From: Canariomyces notabilis
Lineage: Eukaryota > Ascomycota > Sordariomycetes > Sordariales > Chaetomiaceae
Direction: 5' to 3'
Assembly (NCBI RefSeq): GCF_033297395.1
Contig: NW_027041861.1
Span: 1 to 64,000 of the forward strand
DNA length: 64,000 nt
Made by a program: the position numbers and the translations under genes. The notes below the pieces were generated by a model, which ran no database searches, was not told where the DNA came from, and worked only from the letters and a program-made list of their open reading frames with translations. This document shows positions 46,815 to 59,054 of this stretch, in pieces (position 1 is the stretch's first letter; each line of letters starts with the position of its first letter).

Positions 46815-48378
46815 ATTGTGTATCTGTACAGGGTGAGAGGGGCCAGCACAGAATAGTCTCTTGCTGATGATGGAAGTGCAGCCGTCCCAAGCCCAGGATG
46901 CTCAAGCTTCAGAGGGTGACCGTCGCACAGGTGGTGGCGGGGTCGAACTGGCAATGGTGGGGCAGGGATTTCAGGTTGTGAGTGGACTCGATCGAGAGGC
47001 AGGAGCTGAATGCGGGGCAGATGATTGTCTAAGGCCCAGATTCCCCTCAGGCTGAGCAGTTGGATTCTCAGCAGTTGTGTAAAGGGCAGATTTGGATTCT
47101 TGAGGCTAGTTTACCTATTCCCTATATACGTGGATTTCCGGCACGCGCATGCTATATATATAGGCCAATATATAGGGGAGTTCTTTGAGTCGATGTGGAC
47201 TTCCAGGTTGTTGCGGGCTCGCGGGGCACCCTACTGTCAAAAATACAGGACCTGCTTTGTCCTGTGTTTTCAAGTCATAGTGGCGCCACAGCTTTGTTCA
47301 ACTCTCCTAGTGAGGAACGTAAGCGGGATGAACGGGTCTGCCTGCGCAACTTCATTTTGGCACCGACTCCGCCAAAATCAGCAATGTCCCTACGGCTGCG
47401 GATTTGGGGATTCGTGAAACGGGCGGTTTGCTCCCTCGCTCAGAGACCACCTAGGTACCTGGCTTACTATAACACTCTGACTCTAAACTCACCTTGTGAG
47501 AGATCAGGGGGCACAGCGTGGGATGCATCAAGTCACTATGAGCTTCGCCACTCTCAATTCTTACCTAACTCTCTGTTCAGGCTGCAGTGTAACTTACAGT
47601 ACACTACAGAAACATTACACATTACACACATATCTCTACAGCATTACCTTAGGGCTGAGCCTTCAAACTGATCAACTCCTGGCAGTGGTTGCCAATCGGG
47701 TGGGCATTCCAAGCAGGTTCACTTCAACAACTCCCGTCTAACGTCCAGTCAGAAAGTTGCACCACCTGAAGATGGCTTCGGCAGGTGACGGAGATACGCA
47801 GTTGGCCGACATTCTGTCCTTCAGGTTTAGTGGACGAAGTGATTGGCTACTTCAGGTACACGTACCTACTGTCCATCCTTCCATGCATCCAACCGCAGAT
47901 TTCAGATTCTCGGATGGCGGGGTTGACCACAGTGGGTTGACCCGGAGCACTTGCGGCTTCGCTGCAGCCTAACAAAATCTCCGATGAAACTTATCAAGCT
48001 CCAGTCAACCAAGTTCCAAGCCTCATCTCGTCAAGGTGAGGCGTTGTGCACATGCCGTCGGGACGGGATGCTAAGTGCGCGCCTTGCCGACGCTAGCGCC
48101 CACCAGGTCGACGGGAGTCACGACTAAGCCTGCTGCTGCCTTGCAAGCTTGATGGGCGATACCTTGTGTATCCGTACGTAAGACGTGCATGTACGGGAGG
48201 TTGGATCCAAACTCCACTGTGTCCGTCCCGGCGACCAGCAACACTACAAACGCCTAGAGCTTTCTTCGTCTCTTTTCGCATCGCTGTGCAGTTGTCCGTT
48301 GCCAATTTCATCCACCCGCCTCGCCCGGCCTCGGACACTCGCCTCACCGCCATTACTAAGGTAACCCCTTTTTCCACC
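46815..48378. other. Divergent intergenic region between Dom34 and the BCS1-like gene
   Basis: No gene is recognised in 1.6 kb. AT-rich runs (tatatatataggcc) lie near 47150-47180. The open frame of the AAA gene extends upstream to 48166 but lacks a good start there; the sequence just before 48379 (CACCATGG) is a better initiation site. Confidence 0.4.
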
Positions 48379-50376
48379 ATGGATAACTTGCTCGCCCTGG
48401 CAGGCACCTCATCGCTTTTGAACGGCGCATCGGGCACGACCATCCAGGACCTTGAGGAACGAATCCCCGGTTTCGCCATCTTGCAAAACTTCTTCAAGAC
48501 ATGGCTAAAGCTGGATCTCGCGTCTATCCTAACAGTTGCCGCCCTCATGGGTGCTGCCTCAAGTGGTGTCAGCAGCATCCGAGACACTGGGGCCAAAATC
48601 TACTGGTGGATAGTGCGCTTCCTCACGGCTTCCATTTCTATCGCGGGCAATGACCGCCTCAATCGAGAGGTCCTCAACTGGCTGGGTGCCCATATACTCA
48701 CAAAGAGGAGAACGCGCATCCTCACAGCAAACTCGGAGAAAGTGCTGACCGACACTTGGCACTATCATCGTGTGTCCCAGGAACGTAACGACTACACCCA
48801 CGACAGTAGAGCGCCAGTGCACTACCTGCCGACATTTGGCACAACCTGGTTCATCCACAAGCGCAATCTGTTCATGGTACGCCGCATCTTGACGAGCAGC
48901 TCCAACACTGGTTGGTCGTTTCGCACACCGGACGAGTATGCCGGCGCTCCTGAGGGCGACGAGCCGCTCGTGATCATGTGTCTCGGCCGGTCTGTGGAAC
49001 CTATCAAAAAATTCCTCGAAACCTGCCGAGAGTTCGCCGACAAGCAGCGTGAGGCGTACGTCACAGTTCGAATCAGCAAGGGCTCATACAACGACTCGTG
49101 GGATACGTCGATTCTGCGTCCTATTAGGCCTCTAGAAACGGTGCACTTTGATGAGAAAGTCAAGGATGCGCTGGTTGCTGATATCGCCAACTACCTGGAC
49201 GCCAACACGCGCAAGTTTTACAACAGGCGCGGTATCCCCTACCGGAGAGGGTTTCTGCTGTATGGGCCCCCAGGCACGGGCAAGACATCGCTCTCGCTCG
49301 CACTGGCCGGCAAATTCGGGCTTGAGCTATACTTGATCCACATCCCGAGCGTAGGAAATGACGATGCTCTAGAGAGACTCTTTACGGCCTTGCCGCCGAA
49401 GTGTATGGTGCTTCTCGAAGATATCGACGCAGTTGGCATTAAACGCCGTGCATCGTCGAACGATGACGACAGCAGCAACGACAGCGACGGTGATGGTTCG
49501 TCCTCTTCGGACGAAGATGAGTATGGAAGGTCGAGGGTTACGCTCTCCGGTCTGTTGAACGTTCTTGACGGTGTTGCATCGCAGGAAGGGCGCATCGTGC
49601 TCATGACGTCCAATTTCGCGGAGAAGCTGGACAAGGCCCTCGTTCGCCCCGGTCGAGTGGACAGGATGATATACTTGGGCCACATCTCGCCAAGGAGCAG
49701 CGAACTCATGTTTCTCCGCATGTATGCCGCCGACGCGGACAGTGCGGCTCCAGGAAGCCGGGACCTGCAGGTTTCAGAGGATGAACTAAAGAGGCTGGCC
49801 CTCGAATTCAGTAAAAAAATCCCTAATGAAGTCTTTACCCCAGCGCAACTTCAGGGGTACCTTCTAAATCACCGCGACTCGCCTGTTGAGGCCACTGCCA
49901 ATGTGGAGCGATGGGTGCAAGAGGAGCAGCAGACGATTGAAGCGGCTAAGGAGAAGACGAGAAAGGCTGCCGAACAGAAAAAGAAGAGGAAGAGGGAAAG
50001 AAAGCTGGTTCGAGCGGCAGAGATGGCTGAGGCGATGCGGAATTACGTCTCAGACGACGAGCTCGAGACGTTGCGTCAAAAGGTCGAGGAGAAGTCCAAG
50101 CGGAAAGCCAAGAGGCCAAAGGACAGCGTAGACGGGGCGGAGGAAAAGGGTAACTCAGAGCCCCTGGACGAGCCGAAGAGCTCTGGCCACATGCCGAACG
50201 GGCTACCGAGCAGTCACGACTCAACTCTAAGTGGCCCTAATGAGGCTTCTAGTCCTGAGAAAAGCGCGACTGGTGGCACAAACGAAACAGCGGGACCCGG
50301 CGAGTCCAAGGAAACGAGCACTGAAGCGGAACCGGTTTCAGCTGAGACTGATACAAAGGTCCCGAGTCACGAATAG
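48379..50376 (+). CDS. BCS1-like AAA ATPase
   Basis: This 665-aa intronless frame starts at CACCATGG. An N-terminal membrane segment (LDLASILTVAALMGAASSGV) is followed by the BCS1_N region, with WHYHRVSQERN and TTWFIHKRN. The AAA core has Walker A YGPPGTGKTSLS, Walker B CMVLLEDIDAVG, sensor-1 and arginine-finger part VLMTSNFAEKLDKALVRPGR and VDRMIYLG. An acidic Ser/Asp insert (about 20-25 residues after AVGIKRRASS) sits between Walker B and GLLNVLDGV, as in many fungal paralogues. After the AAA domain come a Lys/Glu-rich coiled coil and a disordered acidic tail of about 90 residues. Classic BCS1 inserts the Rieske protein into complex III; filamentous fungi have many paralogues of unknown role, and the long tail suggests this is one of them. 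Confidence 0.9.
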   Translation: MDNLLALAGTSSLLNGASGTTIQDLEERIPGFAILQNFFKTWLKLDLASILTVAALMGAASSGVSSIRDTGAKIYWWIVRFLTASISIAGNDRLNREVLNWLGAHILTKRRTRILTANSEKVLTDTWHYHRVSQERNDYTHDSRAPVHYLPTFGTTWFIHKRNLFMVRRILTSSSNTGWSFRTPDEYAGAPEGDEPLVIMCLGRSVEPIKKFLETCREFADKQREAYVTVRISKGSYNDSWDTSILRPIRPLETVHFDEKVKDALVADIANYLDANTRKFYNRRGIPYRRGFLLYGPPGTGKTSLSLALAGKFGLELYLIHIPSVGNDDALERLFTALPPKCMVLLEDIDAVGIKRRASSNDDDSSNDSDGDGSSSSDEDEYGRSRVTLSGLLNVLDGVASQEGRIVLMTSNFAEKLDKALVRPGRVDRMIYLGHISPRSSELMFLRMYAADADSAAPGSRDLQVSEDELKRLALEFSKKIPNEVFTPAQLQGYLLNHRDSPVEATANVERWVQEEQQTIEAAKEKTRKAAEQKKKRKRERKLVRAAEMAEAMRNYVSDDELETLRQKVEEKSKRKAKRPKDSVDGAEEKGNSEPLDEPKSSGHMPNGLPSSHDSTLSGPNEASSPEKSATGGTNETAGPGESKETSTEAEPVSAETDTKVPSHE

Positions 50377-53300
50377 CATTCTTGGGGAACCCTGATAATG
50401 AGAACCGGAACAGGAGCAATATGAGAGAAGTTGATAGATAGGGGTGCTGCGTATATAAGCTTCATGCTTTGGCATTGGCTCAGGTTCCTACTTGGAAACC
50501 ATACCCCCTTTTTCCTTTCACCATTGTTACCTGTCTAAGTGGACATGGCGTCAAGTCAACTTCGAGGAACCCTGGCATTCTCTCACAGCGATCAAAATAG
50601 AAGCCAAGAATTAAAAACGGGGCGATATGATGATATCTCAGTATTCGTGACCAGGTACTCTGAACCCAAAGGAGGAACCTACAGCTACGGTTGTTGATGA
50701 CCTCACCTGCCCACAGTGCCCAGGGCATGATATAGACCAACCTGTGGTCTTAGCCATGAGTGTTCCTCTGCCTTATGGTAGACTAAGGGGATAATATAAC
50801 AAAATGAGTACTTCCCATGATACTGTACCTTAAGGTAGGTATGTTTCTGTATGTTTGTGGTGATAGGGATTTGATTAAGAGTGTTGTATCCCTGTTACAT
50901 ACCACAGCTCGATAAGGTATCTTTACAAATGTGGTCCAAGTCCTCGAGACCTGTCGAGTAAGAAGCACATCCTGGCAGAATGAACTTCAAATTGCTCCAT
51001 ATTGGCCCAGATACTAGAGTGAGTCAGGCTGACTAGGTTCCTTAAGGTACCTTACGCAACTACAAATGGCCCAGGACTAGCAACGCCGGGAGAAGAAAGA
51101 TTGCCAGTGAGGTCAGCAGAGCCAAATACCAGCAGTCAGCCTTTAAGGGAGGAGCGACACTCATGCAGTGAGAATGATCACCAGGTTGTCGACTCTTTGC
51201 ACTGAGTGAGCTAGCTAGCTGCCTGTATTTGAAGTCATATTTCAGAAAGAACAGCTAGGTACGCGTAGTCCTCGCCCCTACAGGTAGGCTATCCTACCAT
51301 CTCTCTTTTACTTATAGCCTACATCCTGCTTCTCTTATATGTATCGTGAACTTCCAGCATTCGGACCATGCGTGTATTCCCTGCGTTACGACGGGAAACA
51401 CCAGATTTTAGAGGCTCTGCTCGGCTGTACCAGACTACCAGTCCCTCCAGTCCGGAGGATTCGGATGCGCCTCGACGCCAAATCAAGGGCAATCTTTACA
51501 ATCTTCAGGACCACTGAACCTATAATCGAGGAGCTACAGCACATACCATGTATTCGTCGGATGCTGAAGAATTAGGATATTTCTCTACCGCTGGACTTCA
51601 CGGCGATAGAGTTCTTATATGTACTTGTACCGCTCCCGGACGGTCGTCCCTGAAGAACTTGGACGCAGGGTGGCAGAAGAGTGGCAATTGGCGGAGCGTA
51701 GAGAAGAGAATGGGTAAGTCGGGAGAGAAAGAGAAGCTAGGGGACTGGAAAGGAGGCAGGAGAGAGGCGAGGGGGGACGGGACAAGCAAAATCTGTACAT
51801 ACCGCAACAAGGGCGTCCCAAGAGAGAGTGAGCGGTACATTACAGTGGGTTCTTGTATGGACAACATGTATTCTACGTGCGATCCAGCTTGTACCTCGGG
51901 GATTTTGGTACGGCGCAGCCAGAATAGGTCACTACCTACCTATTTCGCAGGGCAAGGTACAAACTACAAAGAATAGCTTCATGACTTCCATCCCTACGTA
52001 CCAAGAGTGGAACCCTGAGCTCAAGAAAGACTCAAGAGTACCATACCTACGGATAGGTAAGTTCCATGTTGCGGGCCCAGCCTCCGCAGGATACTAACGC
52101 TATGATTTTGTCGTGGCCACCACCTCACAAGCACAAGCCTAAGGTAATTTGTGCGGAGCGCCCACTGGTCTGGTCTGTGATGAACTGCACAGGTCCAATC
52201 AGACTTGCGGCTCCTCATGATGGAAGGCGGGCCTCCAGCAGACGGTCAATTGGGGGCCGGTCCAATCAGATTTTGCGGCCGCTCTTCCGAAAAATGACGT
52301 GGACTTACTGATCCCTGCAGGGAGGCCGACCACTTTCGGGCATCCGGTCCTCGGTGCGTGTGATCTGACCTCAGATGCCATATAAATATTCCCTCACCTT
52401 CCCTCCTCCAATCCTTCCACAGCCACAAGCCGGATAGTCTCCCAATTCCCTCTGTTCGTCTCCCAAGTGACCATGCTCCGTCACTTCCGATTTCCCGCGC
52501 CGCAGATTGCCCCGTCCAAGGGATTCAGAAGCCCTCAGACAACTCTTACAGCGGATCCCTGAATTCACGCGGCCGTTCTTGTCAGTCGCATCGCACTCGG
52601 CGACATTCGTCACCCCTCCGGCTTCCATCGCCTGAAGCACCTAAGGCTTACTGGCAAACATCTCTAGTCACGCGTGCCGTCACGTGGCGGGGTCCGGTTG
52701 AACGTCGGCTAATACAAACCTCTGTCGAGACCTTATTCTCATTCAGACAGCAACCGCTGGCCGCTAACATGCCCGCGAACCATCGTCATGGTCGAACAAG
52801 GCTCCCATCAGACGACCATCACCGTGCCGGCATCACCCGGCGTGCAGAATCCATCTGCAAGCCAACGGTAATAGACTCGCCATGATGACTCTTTTCGGAA
52901 TTCCCAATTCCTCAACCCCAGTTCCCCGCATTGTCACAGTTCTCGACGTGGTCGAATCAGAATGTCACCAGGCCGAGCTTATTGAGCCTTGTCACCGAAG
53001 TCTCGCATAAGGGTGGTTGCATTTGAGCGATTTTCAAGCTCGGTGAGTGAGATTTGACACGTCACACCGGATGCAGCATGCAACAAGATTTTCACAAGCT
53101 GACAACTCCCTTCCAGTGTCCCTTGATTGCAATACGATGATACTCGCACCGTGAGAGTTTTCCTTCGTGCTCAAGGAGGAGGGCATGATGTTCAACTCAA
53201 GCTTCTATTCGGCGACTTGACGGCGTCTAGAGCGGTCTATGCATGTAGACGGCCACTCCAAGCACCCCGACCTCACAGTGACTTCGTGAATCGGGCATTA

Positions 53301-55012
53301 CAACACCCGAGCCAAGACGCCCGCGGATGCGGGTGAAAATTCCCCTGCATCGATGGGCTGGAGACCCAGAGCATCATCAAACCCTGTCCGGAGGTCCGCG
53401 GTCAACGTTGCCTTGCCGGATGAGGATAAAACTCGTGCCGGCTGACTGTGATTGGCGCAAACGAGCTGAAACTTCACACATGAGGTTGGCCGCTTGGAGA
53501 GATCTTGAGCATGGGTGATCTGTAAGGCAGAGAAGCGGCCCTGCCTGGTCCCAAGGGGGGTTTCCGAACTGGAATTGATTGAACCTTGAAAATCGGCGGG
53601 GCCTTAGGAAGCAGAGGTCAACACTGGAAGTACCCGGCGGCCCTCGACCGATCGACCTCGGAGTGCTAGACACACGCCATGCATAATGCCGGTCAAGTCC
53701 GGGACTCGAATCGATACATCTCGACTACCATTGGCAATTTCGCTGACCTCGAAGGAGGGGCGTGGGCGCATCGTTGGCGACTCGGCCGGCGGGCTCCAGT
53801 TGACAGGGAAGTCGAAGGCAAAACGGAGAAACAGATGCTTTCTGTCCTGTCCGTATCTTCTCCTCTAGTTGGGATTCATAATTAAGCGTCTTGAAAGGCA
53901 GTTTCGCACTCGAAATCTCATTCCTGAGGATCTGTGTCTTCTGGACTACGTCCATCTTATTGGTGTTAAACTCAAAAATCAGTAGAACCCGGCAGAGTTC
54001 AGCCTTCGATGTCTTATCCAGGCTCGTCGAGTCAGCAGCCTGACTCAGGGTACCGCATCCGCTAATAACCCGCACGATTGCCGTCGAATGCTAACGACAC
54101 TCTCCATGGCTTATAGATTGATGAGAGAAGCTTCCTCAGCGTCCTCAAACTCTCTCTCAACTCGCCCCCTGAACCCCCGATTCCTGGCCGGACGCCGCGT
54201 TTCAAGATACCTGACAGAGCCCTCGACATCCGGCAATACCCTCGTCGACCTCTCGAACGGTACGACAAACGTTGCTACCGCCACGGCAGGTCACGAGAAG
54301 CGGATCGCAGAGGAACTTGCCAAGCTGAATGCGAAGCTCCCTTGACGGAATCGGTTTTATCTCAGCCCTCCATGAGGCCCTCTTTTCTTCTATTAGATCA
54401 GGGGTTATGAGGACTGGGATAACACAGCTTACTGGAGCTGAGATATCGACAAGTGAGGGTTGCGGCCATGTCGACAATGACTGTCCCCGGCACTTTCATC
54501 GGGGCATCCATTCTCTCTTACTTCAGCAGGGTTAGTTGGAATACAAATACTAGGCCAACAACAATGCCCTATCACTCCTTAGTTCGTCACCCTTGTGGAA
54601 CCTTTTCTTCCGTTTAGCACTTGGTGCTGTGCTGTGACAATTCCGCCATTTGTCTCCCCTCTGTTGGTGGATCGAACCCTCGCCTGGACTCGCACTTCAT
54701 CAAGCTCTTCAACTTCTCTTGAACCTCCACTCCCCAAGGCCCACACGTCTTCAACTTTCCCCCCCGCCCCAGACGGTTGCTTCGGGTCGATATCAGATGC
54801 TCAAGCGGGCAGCGGCTTCGTGGCGCCAGCCGAGGCTTTCTCTGTGAAAGCATCAATCAGGCTTGGCAACCGCTTCCCTTGAGCACAGATGAGTGAATCG
54901 AACATGGACGTGCATGTCCCCTAGCACGTGCTCCCTAACAGACTCGGAGGCACATCGAGAGCATTTGCATTATTCACCTATCCTAGGACCGATACTAGCT
55001 CCATCCACTCCC
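50377..55012. other. Gene-poor tract of about 4.6 kb
   Basis: No known family is seen. Short frames at 51339-51575, 51548-51976, 53127-53336 and 54088-54345 (+) and 53725-54075 (-) have no recognisable motifs. GTACCT-type words cluster near 50826-50840 and 51040. Two similar 20-nt segments (ggtccaatcagacttgcggc-like) recur at 52193 and 52259. TATAAATA at 52381 followed by a CT-rich run looks like a promoter, but the reading frames behind it (ATG at 52472 and 52787) stay open only about 30 codons. Confidence 0.4.
52381..52388 (+). promoter_or_regulatory. TATA-box-like site with CT-rich downstream tract
   Basis: TATAAATA is followed by about 45 nt of CT-rich sequence, the usual look of a fungal core promoter. 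No convincing coding region follows; it could drive a non-coding RNA or be the remnant of a lost gene. Confidence 0.3.
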
Positions 55013-56660
55013 TTACTGCACCGGAACCATCAAACGGTCGATATCCGGACCCCACCCAGACCCAAGCCCCTCAATCACAATCGAATTCGTCGACCCCTTT
55101 CTGAGGTTGGCATGGAGCGTGCTGCTCGCGGGGTTCCCCTTAGCCGGCAAGAAGGCAACTTTCTGCCCAGCATCCCCATTGATTCTCACATTCGCATAGC
55201 GCGGGCTGCTGTCTCCGTTGAGGTACTTGATGCGGATGGTAGTCAGACCGTCAATGTCGCTGCGGATGCCGCTGAAGGTGACGCTGCCCTTGTCCGGACC
55301 CCCGATGTATCCCGCGGCTACCTTGTTGGAACACTCGGAGCAGCTGATATCCCGCGCCTTGCCACCGTAGGTTGCTCTCTCGGCCTCGTAGCTGGTTTCG
55401 GCCGGCGGCTGCTGCCATGCGGCAAAGTTCGAGGTCGGAACCCAGCTCACGAAGTTCTTCATGGTGACGCTCGTCCCGCTGATGCTCAATGGCAGCCATA
55501 CATAGGTGCTGGCCATCAGGTTGTCTTTGACCCACCTGTCTCCCATGTAGATGGCGGTGCTCTCGCTGGTTTTGAGGATGAATGTGGTTTGGGAGTTGTA
55601 AGTCTGCGTTTGGAGTCGATGTTAGTAGTTCTTCTTGGGTTGAAGGGCTGCCTCGGCATAATTTGTGCCCCTGACAGTGCTGGCAGCACAGCTCACCTTT
55701 GACCCGCTGTCTGCAAACTTCTTCCATGCCGACCAGCCCGATCTGAGATTGGTTGAGGTCGTGTACTGGTTCTCATTGGCGTCCCATCCCGTCATCATGG
55801 AGGCAAACATGAAGTACGTTTTGCCCAACTTGACCATAGCGGGTGCCTCGACACGGTTGCCGCCCTCCAACCTCCAAGAGAAGACGTCGGTTGTGGGAGA
55901 TGTGAAATCATCCGACAGAGCAACGATACGAAGGCCGTAATCACGCTGCTAGGTTTCAGTACCCGTGCACCCAGTACCGGTATGAGTGAGAAGGAAAACA
56001 AACATCTTCGGTCAACAGATACCCTTTGCCATCGTCGTCCTTGAACAGGCCCATATCGCGACTTTCCCTCCCCAACCTGCAGTAACCGCTTTAACCCCTG
56101 ACATGAGGCACGGTGGATCTCAGGGGCTTACATACGGCTGAAAGCTCCGGAGATACTGGTACCTCCCGCATATGGAATCACCCGTTGCCACGGCAACCCT
56201 GGCCTCGCCGTAGTTGCTGCTGTCCATGTGCATCCACAGCACATACTTGCGGGTTTTGTCATTGTAGATGACCTTGGGCCTCTCCACCACGCGATTGGGC
56301 CCGAGATCGCCGGAGCTGGTCCGGGACAGAAGTGCGCCCACCAGCGTCCATTGCACGAGGTCGGTCGAGGCGTAGCAGTTGACGTTGGAGAAGGAGTGCC
56401 CGCCGCTCTTGTCCTCGCCAATCATGTAGTAGGTGCCATTCTCCTGATAGACTCCCGCGCCGTGGGCTTGTAAGTGTTCGCCGTTCGACTGGACAGTACC
56501 AAGACGTCTAGGTGGTTAGATGGTCCTTTCGCACAGCCAAATTGGATAATAGCAGACGGGACACGCGTACACTTGTCCAGGTACCTCCCGGAACAACTTG
56601 CAGGCTCGCGATTACGAGGCGAGAGAATATCGCCGGTAGTGCAAGTGACAGGAGCCTCAT
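55013..56660 (-). CDS. Secreted GH43 exo-beta-1,3-galactanase with C-terminal CBM35/CBM6-type module
   Basis: Five exons (56660-56571, 56488-56136, 56076-56004, 55945-55697, 55603-55013) give about 451 aa and join in phase at GT-AG introns. MRLLSLALPAIFSRLVIAS is a signal peptide. The GH43 five-blade propeller shows GGTWTSSNGEHLQAHGAGVY, TYYMIGEDKSGG, VNCYASTDLVQWT, VVERPKVIYNDKTRKYVLW, ESRDMGLFKDDDGKGYLL, GLRIVALSDDF, NRVEAPAMVKLGKTYFM and TAIYMGDRWVKDNLMAST. From about residue 330 the sugar-binding module has TSYEAERATYGG, AAGYIGGPDKGSVTFSG, TIRIKYLNGD and ends DIDRLMVPVQ. The enzyme removes galactose from beta-1,3-galactan backbones of plant arabinogalactan proteins, so the organism meets plant cell walls. 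The first intron acceptor (56489) is the least certain. Confidence 0.9.
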
Positions 56661-58059
56661 CTTCAGTATCGAGAGCAGCCCTTATGCTAAAGTCAACACT
56701 GATGGGCGGGTTAGGAAAACTTTTTTCATGACGTCGGCATGAGCAGAGCCGGTATATGGCCCCTTTATAGAAAAATATTGCTGCAGCATCTGCGGGGATG
56801 CAATTTATTCGGATCTTGGTAGACGGTTGCAATGCCCGGGCCCTGGAGCATTATATCGGTTCATTATAAAGTGCTACTGTAGTTGGAGCACCCAAATCCC
56901 TACAAGATCCACCGCACCCGATCACCCGGCTGAGGTTGCAACTTGCAAGCCGGGACTCGATTATCGCACCAATGCTCTGTCGGTGTTCGGTGTGAGGTCT
57001 GTACAGTGCATCCAGGTTACATGTATGTACATAGTCCAGTGGGACTGAGGTCGGTTGTAACCGAAATATCACGGCCTCACTGCGACTCAGGGGCTCGAGG
57101 CAGGGTGGCCTGTGAACTACCGGGTTTCCTTCTCGGGCCCCATCTTAACCGAAGCATCCCATCATCTCGGGCTTTTATGCTCCACTGTCGTAGGGGATGA
57201 TTGCAGGGGCTTTTATCCGGTGCGGTGTTTAAGTCACCGCTCCCCATAACCCCATAACCCTGCTATACTGTGTAGATCCTCTGTTTAACTCATTCAAGAG
57301 TCATGATATTTCCTAAGGTTCGGTCCAAAGAGCAAGAATCAGCAATGCGAATAAGACAACCTGCCTAATAAGAGATACGAATTGAGACAGAGGGACACAA
57401 CAGCTCCAACGCTGGCTGGAGTTAATGATGCCTAATTCACCAAGTAGGGCATGCAAGGCTTCAGCAGGAGTACCTAAGGTACCTTACACTGGCATCACTA
57501 GAGCTTCGTTCATGTTGCAGCAGAGCCTGAGACATCTGCGGGATGATGAAGAGCTCGCGGAGTGATTACTGCAGTGATCTATATGTTCGCAGGACAACAA
57601 GTCACGGACTCATGGGACGTAAGAGAAGGTACCTTAGTTATTCTCGAGTATAGAGTACCTAGCTACTAGTATGTACATCACTTGAGGTAGGTAGGTTGAT
57701 GATGGGAATAGCACTTCTAGCAATCTGGTAACTTGGCACGTATGTGTTACCTACCTACTAGTAGTAGGTACCTACCTTATACGGAATGATGCACGATTTG
57801 ACCTCCAATGAAGCAGTGGCTCCAGTTTCTTGGCATCTTTTCCGAACTAGGCCGGTGTGACTCCTACATGCGGGTGCGGGGCGCAATCCGTGCTCTCAAC
57901 TTCAGCTTCAACGTCGGCCCAGCCTGACGACACGGCAATATAAGGTATATCTTCTGACCGAGCATCGACGAGCCCCTCGACTCCAGTAGCGCCCTCGAGA
58001 GACCGATAACTACAAACCCAATCAACCCCGAGATACTAGTACCTTACACTACAATCCAA
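56661..58059. other. Divergent intergenic region rich in GTACCT words
   Basis: This 1.4-kb promoter region lies between the galactanase (-) and the methyltransferase (+). From 57465 to 57780 it is dense in GGTACCT, ACCTACCTACTAG and TAGGTAC words. No gene is seen. Confidence 0.45.
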
Positions 58060-58815
58060 ATGGCCGACCTCGAACTCACACCTACCGAACAAGTTCCAAC
58101 CGACCTCAAATCCCGGCTCAAAGCCTCATACGACGCCATCGCGCCCACCTACAACACCTGGACGGAGTCACACGGCCCGCTACGGCTACGCTATCTCAAC
58201 CGCGTCCTGTCACTGCTCCAACCCCGGCATGATGCCAGCGGTGCGCCGTCTACACGGAGGATATCCGCCCTAGAACTGGGCTGCGGCGCCGGCCTGCCTG
58301 TCACCAAAACACTGCTGTCCCTCCCAGACACTATCGACGTGCACGTCACGGCCAACGACCTGTCATCGACCCAGATCGCGCTCGGCAAGGCCCGGCTCGG
58401 CGACGACCCCCGCCGCATCACCTGGGTCGAGGGCGACATGATGGACCTTTCTTTCCCTCCAGACTCGCTCGACCTGGTTGTGGCGCTGTACAGCGTTATT
58501 CACCTCCCGCGGGAGGAGCAAGCTGTGCTGTTGGAAAGGGTTGCGGGGTGGTTGCGGCCGGGGGGGTTGGTGCTGGTGAATTTTGGCAGGGAGGAGATGG
58601 ACGGGGCTGTCATGGAGCGCTGGCTTGGGGAGGAGAAGGGGTGGATGTATTGGAGTGGGTTTGGGGAGGCGAAGACGTTGGAGGTGGTGAGGGAAAGGGC
58701 GGGGTTGGAGGTGTTGGTGTCGGAGGTTACGAGTGATGATGGGGGGACGGATGCAGAGTTTTTGTGGGTTATTGCGAGGAAGAAGGGAGAGGGAGAATCA
58801 CTGCCAGGGGTGTGA
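58060..58815 (+). CDS. SAM-dependent class I methyltransferase
   Basis: This is an intronless 251-aa cytosolic protein. SYDAIAPTYNTWTESHGPLR is the usual N-terminal lead-in. Motif I is SALELGCGAGLPVTK (SAM-binding glycine loop), followed by VTANDLSSTQIALGKARL (acidic residue contacting ribose), WVEGDMMDLSFP, LDLVVALYSVIHLPR (motif II) and WLRPGGLVLVNFG (motif III). The fold belongs to the broad Methyltransf_11/25 group; substrate cannot be told. The second half has runs of ggagg and ggtgg codons, unlike the balanced first half, but the frame and protein remain sensible. No pathway genes adjoin it. Confidence 0.9.
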   Translation: MADLELTPTEQVPTDLKSRLKASYDAIAPTYNTWTESHGPLRLRYLNRVLSLLQPRHDASGAPSTRRISALELGCGAGLPVTKTLLSLPDTIDVHVTANDLSSTQIALGKARLGDDPRRITWVEGDMMDLSFPPDSLDLVVALYSVIHLPREEQAVLLERVAGWLRPGGLVLVNFGREEMDGAVMERWLGEEKGWMYWSGFGEAKTLEVVRERAGLEVLVSEVTSDDGGTDAEFLWVIARKKGEGESLPGV

Positions 58816-59054
58816 GGAGGGCTGGGGCTTTGGGTGGTGATGTGCTTCTTCTCCACTTCCAGTGACGCGCCGAAACCGTTTATATCAAACAGACCACAAC
58901 TTTCAAATCTATCTCCTGTGAAGATGGCCCTATGCTCATACAAGTACAGGCTGTACTTCAACCCATGACCGTGATAGCTTGTAGTCCCCAGCTGTCAACT
59001 TTGACAGGTCAGTCCCGCAGCACAGGCACGATGTCAGACATGTATGACTCGGAA

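Noticed and set aside
47025..47671. Overlapping open frames between Dom34 and the BCS1-like gene
   Set aside because: No domain, AT-rich patches and no conserved motif; better read as intergenic.
54088..54345. Small + frame (85 codons) with a Lys/Glu-rich end
   Set aside because: Plausible composition but no family, splice or promoter evidence; not reported as a gene.
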